A stretch of DNA of 64,000 bases from Trinickia dinghuensis. GTDB lineage: Bacteria > Pseudomonadota > Gammaproteobacteria > Burkholderiales > Burkholderiaceae. Below, one piece after another: positions 58,556-64,000 of the stretch. The DNA is taken from positions 357,060 to 421,059 of the forward strand of contig NZ_QRGA01000007.1 in assembly GCF_003367175.1 (NCBI RefSeq), in the 5' to 3' direction. Position 1 is the stretch's first letter. Each line of letters starts with the position of its first letter. The notes under the pieces are model-generated. The model was not told the DNA's origin, searched no databases, and saw only the letters and a list, made by a program, of their open reading frames with translations. The translations under genes were made by a program, and so were the position numbers.

Positions 58556-60832
58556 TCAGATGTCGAGCGGATCGACCTCGACGCTCCAGCGCAACACGCC
58601 TTTCAATGTCCGTAGCATCGGCTGCCAGGCGCGCAGCGTCGCCAGCAGCGACGCGCGTGATGCGCTTTCGATGAGCAATTGCGCGCGGTGCACATTGGCG
58701 ACCTTGACGATCGTCATCGGCACGGCGTCGTAGACGGTCACACGCTCCGCGAAAGGCAGGTCGGACAACGCCGCGCCGGCCGCCTTGAGAAAGGCGAAGG
58801 CGGCGTCCAGCGTACGCGCTTCGGCGCGCAGCAGCGCTTGATAGACGAACGGCGGCAATTGCGCGTCGCGCCGCTCCGAGAGCGTCGCATTCGCGAAGCC
58901 GACGTAATCGTGGCGACCCAGCGCGTGATAGAGCGCGTGCCGGGGATAGCGCGTCTGCACGAGCACTTCGCCGGCCAAGCCGCTCCGGCCCGCGCGCCCG
59001 CTCACCTGCATCAGCTGCGCGAACAGCCGCTCGCTCGCGCGAAAGTCGTGCGAAAACAGCGCTGCGTCGGCATTGAGCACGCCAACCAGGGAAACACGCT
59101 GAAAATCGTGCCCCTTGGCAATCATTTGAGTGCCGACAAGGATGTCGACTTCGCCCGCATGCACGTTCGAAAACAGCGTCTGCGCACTGCCCTTGCGGCG
59201 CGTGCTGTCGGCGTCGATGCGCAGCACTCGCGCGCCCGGAACGAGCGCCGCAAGCGTCTCCTCGACGCGCTGCGTCCCGCGGCCGAGCGGTGCGATGTCG
59301 ACGTTGCCGCACTCCGGGCAGGCGCGCGGCACGCGTGATTCCCAGCCGCAATGGTGGCAGCGCAGCGCGTGCTCGTTTTTGTGCAGCACGACGTAGGCGC
59401 TGCAGCGCGGACAGCCCGCCACCCACCCGCAGGCGTCGCAGGCAAGCACGGGCGCATAGCCGCGGCGATTGAGAAAGACGAGGCTTTGCTCGCCGCGCTC
59501 GAGCCGCGCTTTCAGTGCCGCGACGAGCGGCCCCGAGATGCCGTCGACGCTGCCCCGCCCGCGGCGGCGTTCCTCCTCGAGGTCGATCATGCGGACGGAC
59601 GGCAACACGGCGTCGGCCACCGCGCGCCGCGACAGCGACAGCCGCCGGTAGCGGCCCTGCTCGGCCTGCCACCAGCTTTCGAGCGAGGGTGTGGCCGATC
59701 CGAGCACGACGGCGATCCCGCGCTGCTTGGCCCGCCAGATCGCCAAATCGCGCGCGGAATAGCGCAGCCCTTCCTGCTGCTTGTAAGCCGGCTCGTGTTC
59801 TTCGTCGACGACGATCATGGCGAGCGCGGGCAGCGAAGCCAGCGCGGCCAGACGCGTGCCGAGCACGATGCGCGCGCGCCCCGTATGCGCCGCAAGCCAG
59901 CTGCGCGCGCGCTCGCCGTCGGCCATCGCGCTGTGCAAGGTGACGATCGCCTCGGCACCGGCGAGCCCCGCGAAGCGCGCGCGAAAAGCCGCTTCGAACT
60001 GCGGCGTCAGATTGATTTCCGGAACGAGCACGAGCGCCTGTGCATCGGGCCGAGCCGCGAACAGCCGTTCGAGTGCGCGCAGGTACACCTCGGTTTTGCC
60101 GCTGCCCGTGACGCCGTGCAGCAGGAACGGTGCAAAGCCTTGCGCACCGGCGATCGCATCGACGGCTTGTGTCTGTTCGTCGGTCAGTGCGGGACGAACG
60201 GCGGCAACGCGCTCGTCGCCTGCGGCGCTCGTCTCCCCGTTGGAGCGTGCCGCACCATCGAGCGCACCGTCCGGCCCGGCAGCCGGCTCGGCTTCGATCC
60301 ACCCCTGTGCCTGCCAAGCGGCCAACGTGGCGCCGGCTTTGGGATGCAAAGCGCGGGCGTCCGAGGCGCCGAGCACTTGGCCGCCCGCCAATGCATCGGC
60401 CAGCCGGCGCAGCGCCGCGGCTCGCGCCGGCAACGCGTCGGGCAAGGCGGCGCGGCCGGCGTCCGTCAATCGATAGCGCGGCTCGACGGCGAACAGTCGC
60501 GGCCACCGATCCGGGTCGCGCAGCGCCTGCGGCAGCGCCGGCAGCGCCACTTCGCCGAGCGAGCGCTGGTAGTAGTCGGCGGCGAACGAAACGAGTTCGA
60601 GCCACTCGGAAGACAACGGGGCGCAAGCGCTGCATACCGCCTCGACGCTGCGCACGCGCTCGGCCGGGACGTCACTGTGAGCACTCACTTCCACGATTAG
60701 CCCCACGATCGTGCGCTTGCCGAACGGTACAGCAACCAGGGTGCCCGGGGACGGCGGCGGGCTATCGCAGCGGTAATCGAAAAGGGTCGGCAGCGGAGAG
60801 TCGAGCGCGACGCGAACGAACGCCCCGCTCAT
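58556..60832 (-). CDS. priA: Primosomal helicase PriA (replication restart)
   Basis: A 758-residue DNA helicase that reloads the replisome at stalled forks. An N-terminal DNA-binding domain (LFDYRCDSPPPSPGTLVAVPFG) is followed by the helicase core: Walker A GVTGSGKTEVY, Walker B DEEH, and the VLGSATPSLE motif. The zinc-binding part has paired cysteines (ACDACGWVAGCPRC, then RCHHCGWES and ACPECGNVD). The C-terminal helicase motifs include GTQMIAKGHDF and QVSGRAGR. Length is standard. It lies downstream of hemE on the same strand. Confidence 0.97.
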   Translation of the reverse strand: MSGAFVRVALDSPLPTLFDYRCDSPPPSPGTLVAVPFGKRTIVGLIVEVSAHSDVPAERVRSVEAVCSACAPLSSEWLELVSFAADYYQRSLGEVALPALPQALRDPDRWPRLFAVEPRYRLTDAGRAALPDALPARAAALRRLADALAGGQVLGASDARALHPKAGATLAAWQAQGWIEAEPAAGPDGALDGAARSNGETSAAGDERVAAVRPALTDEQTQAVDAIAGAQGFAPFLLHGVTGSGKTEVYLRALERLFAARPDAQALVLVPEINLTPQFEAAFRARFAGLAGAEAIVTLHSAMADGERARSWLAAHTGRARIVLGTRLAALASLPALAMIVVDEEHEPAYKQQEGLRYSARDLAIWRAKQRGIAVVLGSATPSLESWWQAEQGRYRRLSLSRRAVADAVLPSVRMIDLEEERRRGRGSVDGISGPLVAALKARLERGEQSLVFLNRRGYAPVLACDACGWVAGCPRCSAYVVLHKNEHALRCHHCGWESRVPRACPECGNVDIAPLGRGTQRVEETLAALVPGARVLRIDADSTRRKGSAQTLFSNVHAGEVDILVGTQMIAKGHDFQRVSLVGVLNADAALFSHDFRASERLFAQLMQVSGRAGRSGLAGEVLVQTRYPRHALYHALGRHDYVGFANATLSERRDAQLPPFVYQALLRAEARTLDAAFAFLKAAGAALSDLPFAERVTVYDAVPMTIVKVANVHRAQLLIESASRASLLATLRAWQPMLRTLKGVLRWSVEVDPLDI

Positions 60833-60981
60833 GGCGGACAGCCCCGCGGGGCATCGCTGCGGCGCCCACCCGGTTGTGCACGCAGGCAGCGCAGACCGAA
60901 CGACATGAACTTAAAGTGAAACATGAGATTCGTCGCTAACCTATGGATCTCGCTGAACTTTGCCGCGCGAGCGAGACCGCC

Positions 60982-60990
60982 TGTGGATAA
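60982..60990 (-). promoter_or_regulatory. DnaA box
   Basis: TTATCCACA on the minus strand, an exact strong-consensus DnaA box, about 150 bases upstream of priA. Confidence 0.75.
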
Positions 60991-61171
60991 CTTTGTTGAA
61001 AAGTGCGCCGGCGGAACCCAAAAGAGGCCGTCGCGCTGACATTCTGTGGGAAACCGCACACTTCGCGGGTCGGGCGCAAACCCTTGCCGGTCAAGGCCGC
61101 GTCCCGGGAGGTACATCGTTTGCGGGGTGGAGTCAACCACCGCACGCTCTACCGCGCCGCAACGAGAAGAA

Positions 61172-61180
61172 TGTGTATAA
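61172..61180 (-). promoter_or_regulatory. DnaA box (TTATNCACA form)
   Basis: TTATACACA on the minus strand, in the same orientation as the box at 60982 and 190 bases from it. Confidence 0.65.
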
Positions 61181-61193
61181 GTCAAGTCTTGAC
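61181..61193. promoter_or_regulatory. GTCAAG-T-CTTGAC palindrome
   Basis: A perfect 13-base palindrome that directly abuts the second DnaA box. It is a candidate site for a dimeric protein acting on the priA promoter or on local DNA opening. The minus strand also reads TTGACT, a possible -35 box. Confidence 0.5.
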
Positions 61194-61299
61194 AATCACA
61201 AGACGACCCGGCGATGCCATCTTGCGGGCGACTCGGTCCCTAGATCGAGAGCCCAGCTCGCTGCGCTGCAGCAAAACTCATCGTCTCTTCATCGTCTGA

Positions 61300-62400
61300 T
61301 TACGCGCCCGAGGCGGAACCGGCCCGGATCGCCCGGCTGTGCCGGTGCACTTCATCGACGAGTTCGGCGACCTGCTCCGGCGGCGTGAATTGCGAGATGC
61401 CGTGGCCCAGGTTGAAGACGTGCCCCGGATGATTGCCGTAGCTGTCGAGGACGGCCCGCGCTTGCGCACGGACGGCCTCGGGTGGCGCGAACAGTACCGT
61501 GGGATCGAGATTGCCCTGCAGCGCCACGCGCGCGCCGACGCGTTCGCGCGCGCGCCCGAGGTTGACGGTCCAGTCGAGGCCGACCGCATCGACGCCGCAC
61601 GCTGCGATCTCCTCGAGCCAAAGGCCGCCGCCCTTCGTGAACGTGATGACCGGCACGCGGGCCCCGTCGTGCTCGCGCACGAGCCGGCGCACGACGGCGT
61701 CGATGTAATGCAATGAAAAACGCTGAAATATGCCGTCGGCCAGCGCGCCGCCCCAGGTATCGAAAATCATCACGGCCTGGGCGCCCGCCGCGATCTGCGC
61801 GTTCAGATACGCGGCAACGGCTTCGGCGTTGATCTCCAGAATCCGGTGCATGAGATCGGGGCGCGCATACAGCATCGATTTCACCGTGCGGAAGTCGTCC
61901 GACCCGGCGCCCTCGATCATGTAGCACGCGAGCGTCCACGGGCTGCCCGAAAAACCGATCAGCGGCACGCGCTGGCGCCCCTCGGCGTCGGTCAGGGCGC
62001 GGCGTATCGATTTCACGGCGTCGAGCACATAGCCGAGGGTGGACTCGATATCGGGCACCCGCAGACGGGCGACGTCTTGCTCCGTCCGCACGGGATGCGC
62101 GAACCGGGGGCCCTCGCCGGCGGCGAACGACAATCCCAGGCCCATCGCGTCAGGCACGGTGAGGATGTCCGAAAACAGAATAGCGGCATCGAGCGGGAAA
62201 CGCTCCAGCGGCTGCAGCGTGACCTCGGTCGCGTAATCGGGGTTCTTGGCCAAGCCGAGGAAACTGCCGGCACGGCCGCGCGTGGCGTTGTATTCGGGCA
62301 GATAACGGCCCGCCTGGCGCATGAGCCAAATCGGGGTGTAATCGGTCGGCTCGCGCAGCAGCGCGCGCAGGAACGTATCGTTGAGCAGGGTCGAAGGCAC
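61300..62400 (-). CDS. hemE: Uroporphyrinogen decarboxylase
   Basis: A 366-residue cytoplasmic enzyme that removes four carboxyl groups from uroporphyrinogen III to give coproporphyrinogen III in heme synthesis. The N-terminal signature [15 protein letters not shown] is at ~23-37, with the substrate-binding arginines. The second motif [16 protein letters not shown] and the C-terminal HVFNLGHGI are intact. Length and start ([18 protein letters not shown]) are standard. It is upstream of priA on the same strand and divergent from the pheC-like gene. Confidence 0.97.
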   Translation of the reverse strand: MPSTLLNDTFLRALLREPTDYTPIWLMRQAGRYLPEYNATRGRAGSFLGLAKNPDYATEVTLQPLERFPLDAAILFSDILTVPDAMGLGLSFAAGEGPRFAHPVRTEQDVARLRVPDIESTLGYVLDAVKSIRRALTDAEGRQRVPLIGFSGSPWTLACYMIEGAGSDDFRTVKSMLYARPDLMHRILEINAEAVAAYLNAQIAAGAQAVMIFDTWGGALADGIFQRFSLHYIDAVVRRLVREHDGARVPVITFTKGGGLWLEEIAACGVDAVGLDWTVNLGRARERVGARVALQGNLDPTVLFAPPEAVRAQARAVLDSYGNHPGHVFNLGHGISQFTPPEQVAELVDEVHRHSRAIRAGSASGA

Positions 62401-62498
62401 GTCGGACTTGAAGGCAAGGCGAAGAAGAACGCTATTTTACCGGACGCTCGCGTCTCCAACGCGTCGCATACCGGCCTTCAGAGTGCGCCGGGAAAGGC

Positions 62499-62517
62499 CT
62501 GCGCCATTTTGGCGCAG
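62499..62517. promoter_or_regulatory. Perfect hairpin/palindrome in the hemE/pheC gap
   Basis: CTGCGCCA-ttt-TGGCGCAG pairs over eight bases. It lies in the 204-base gap between divergent hemE and the pheC-like gene, about 90 bases before the latter. No T-run follows, so an operator is more likely than a terminator. Confidence 0.5.
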
Positions 62518-62604
62518 CTATTATCGAACGCGTTGCGGCATCCGGCCGGCCTCGGCTGACCGGTCCGCTCTCGAAATACAACGTCAAAGCACAAAGGGGA
62601 TCTC

Positions 62605-63417
62605 ATGAAAAAGAACCGGCTAGCGCGCAAGGCGATCGGTGCGATTGCGCTAACGGCCTCCTGCCTTGGCACAGCGTTCGGGCAAACGAGCGGCGCCGCG
62701 CCGGCCGCGGCGTCGAGTTCGAGGCTGGACGCCGTCATCGCGCGCGGCACGCTGCGCGTGTGCACGACGGGCGACTACAAGCCCTACTCGTTCCTCAAGA
62801 GCGACGGCACGTTCGAAGGGATCGACATCGACATGGCCGAATCGTTGGCGAAGTCGCTGGGCGTGAAGGCCGAGTACGTGAAGACGACGTGGTCGCACTT
62901 GATGGACGACTTCCTCGCGAAATGCGACATCGCCGTGGGCGGCGTCTCGACCTCCCTCGAGCGCCAGAAGCACGTGTATTTCACACAGCCGTACATGATC
63001 GACGGCAAAACGCCGATCACGCGCTGCGCCGACGTCGGCAAGTACCAGACGCTCGCGCAGATCGACCAGCCGTCGACGCGCGTGATCGTCAATCCCGGCG
63101 GCACGAACGATCGCTTCGCGAAGCAGTACCTCACGCATGCGAAGGTCACGGTCTACCCCGACAACGTCACGATCTTCAAGCAGATCCTCGACGGGAAGGC
63201 CGACGTCATGGTGACCGACGCGTCGGAGACGCTGCTGCAGCAAAAGCTCAATCCGGGCCTCTGCTCGGTGCATCCCGACAAGCCCTTCCAGTACGGAGAA
63301 AAGGCCTACATGCTGCCGCCGGGGGACGTGACGTTCCAGCAATACGTCGATCAGTGGCTGCACCTCGCGCGTGCAACAGGCGAATTTCAGTCGATTTCGG
63401 ACAAATGGCTCAAGTGA
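62605..63417 (+). CDS. pheC: Periplasmic cyclohexadienyl dehydratase (PheC-like)
   Basis: A 270-residue protein with a signal peptide (MKKNRLARKAIGAIALTAS, cleavage near AFGQT). The mature part has the solute-binding-protein fold, and its sequence closely follows Pseudomonas aeruginosa PheC, which turns arogenate or prephenate into phenylalanine or phenylpyruvate. Shared stretches are TTGDYKPYSF, MDDFLAKCDIAVGG, DGKTPITRC, IVNPGGTNDRFAK and YPDNVTIFKQILDGKADVMVTDA. An AAAGGGG ribosome site precedes the ATG. An ordinary polar amino-acid binding protein is the alternative, but the match to the catalytic group is good. Confidence 0.85.
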   Translation: MKKNRLARKAIGAIALTASCLGTAFGQTSGAAPAAASSSRLDAVIARGTLRVCTTGDYKPYSFLKSDGTFEGIDIDMAESLAKSLGVKAEYVKTTWSHLMDDFLAKCDIAVGGVSTSLERQKHVYFTQPYMIDGKTPITRCADVGKYQTLAQIDQPSTRVIVNPGGTNDRFAKQYLTHAKVTVYPDNVTIFKQILDGKADVMVTDASETLLQQKLNPGLCSVHPDKPFQYGEKAYMLPPGDVTFQQYVDQWLHLARATGEFQSISDKWLK

Positions 63418-63495
63418 TGTGACAACGGTAATAAAGCTAAAACTGGAGCGAGCGATGCGCCGAGCCGATCGAAATCGGCCCGGCGCGAGGGCGGC

Positions 63496-63975
63496 TCAGT
63501 CGGGCACGCGCGGTGCCGGCGCATTGGCGCGATGCGTCGTGCCGAACAGCCGCTCATGCTCGACCTTCACGCAGACGTTCATCGCGACATCGAGGCCCGC
63601 GGCGTTCGCACGCGCGACCGCCTCGTCGTTGACGACGCCCACTTGCAGCCACAGCGATTTCGCGCCGATCGCGATCGCTTGGTCCGCGATGTCCGCCGCC
63701 TGCGCGGGCCGACGAAACACGTCGACCATCTCGATGGCGGCGCCTTCCTGCGCGAGCGCCTGCGCGGCATCGGCCAGCGAAGCGTAGCAACGCTGGCCGA
63801 GCACGCCGACGGTGTCGTTGGCATACGCCGGATTCACGGGCACGATGCGATAGCCGTGCGACTGCATGTAGGCGGCCACCGAGTGGCTCGGGCGGTACGC
63901 ATGCGTGGACAAACCGACCACGGCGATCACGCGGTCGCGGCCGAGGATGCGTTTGAGGGTCTCGGACTCGTTCAT
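63496..63975 (-). CDS. CoA-binding-domain protein (YccU family)
   Basis: A 159-residue protein made of one Rossmann-like CoA-binding domain. The nucleotide loop VIAVVGLSTHAYRPSHSVAAYMQSHGYRIVPVNP (~15-50) and the later AIGAKSLWLQVGVVNDEAVARANAAGLDVAMNVCVKVEH are typical of the YccU group. It probably binds CoA or a similar nucleotide; its role is unknown. It converges on the pheC-like gene and is not in an obvious operon. Confidence 0.88.
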   Translation of the reverse strand: MNESETLKRILGRDRVIAVVGLSTHAYRPSHSVAAYMQSHGYRIVPVNPAYANDTVGVLGQRCYASLADAAQALAQEGAAIEMVDVFRRPAQAADIADQAIAIGAKSLWLQVGVVNDEAVARANAAGLDVAMNVCVKVEHERLFGTTHRANAPAPRVPD

Positions 63976-64000
63976 TGTGTTGCCACGTCGATGGGTAAAA

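Larger units (their letters stand above)
60833..61299. other. priA-hemE gap with DnaA boxes
   Basis: A 467-base gap with no gene. It contains two sequences that fit the DnaA box consensus TTATNCACA (on the minus strand at 60982-60990 and 61172-61180) and an exact palindrome next to the second. Local sequence at 61165-61205 is clearly more AT-rich than the flanks. It must also hold the priA promoter if priA is not read through from hemE. Confidence 0.6.

Overview
The window is about 64 kb of high-GC chromosome, almost fully coding, from a betaproteobacterium of the Burkholderiaceae (Paraburkholderia/Trinickia/Burkholderia type). The evidence is the conserved run gyrB-dnaN-dnaA-(origin)-rpmH-rnpA-yidD-yidC-mnmE, a GcvP, RnpA and GyrB of Burkholderia style, and codon use that favours G/C in the third position. 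Because dnaA lies here, this is the origin side of the main chromosome. I see no insertion sequence, prophage, tRNA, rRNA or CRISPR array.

Layout. 1-12 kb: a small proline-rich lipoprotein, a LysE exporter, a squalene/phytoene synthase, an EamA transporter, a DUF2784 membrane protein, a TPR protein divergent from a repeat-bearing membrane protein, a ThDP enzyme, L-serine dehydratase and an alginate-lyase-family protein. 12-18 kb: the glycine cleavage operon gcvT-gcvH-gcvP behind a near-consensus promoter and a tandem glycine riboswitch, with a divergent ABM-like gene. 18-30 kb: a D-xylose locus. xylR and galM point left; xylFGH (ABC importer) points right, followed by D-xylose dehydrogenase, xylonolactonase, xylonate dehydratase and 2-keto-3-deoxyxylonate dehydratase. 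These are the Weimberg steps down to 2-ketoglutarate semialdehyde, but no dehydrogenase for that last intermediate is present. An SDR fragment closes the locus. 30-36 kb: VOC, AraC and PPOX genes, then a LysR/M20 peptidase/MFS module that runs into a short lower-GC segment. 36.6-47.7 kb: the replication and translation core. 47.9-52.3 kb: an HtrA-like protease behind a heat-shock-type promoter, a VOC protein, and a CadA-type metal ATPase divergent from CadR. 52.4-58 kb: a branched-chain amino-acid binding protein and trifunctional PutA with a probable PutA operator. 58-64 kb: priA, hemE, a PheC-like cyclohexadienyl dehydratase and a CoA-binding protein.

How it fits together. Glycine cleavage and serine dehydratase form a one-carbon/serine block. 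The xylose locus imports and oxidises xylose without phosphorylation. PutA and the Liv-type binding protein serve amino-acid uptake and catabolism. No single locus stands out as a wholly new system. The more interesting signals are regulatory: a perfect 17-bp palindrome next to the gcv promoter, a TTG start of xylR overlapping the stop of a 17-codon leader frame, a sigma-32-like promoter before a protease with no export signal, a GTTGCA inverted repeat before putA, and two consensus DnaA boxes between priA and hemE.
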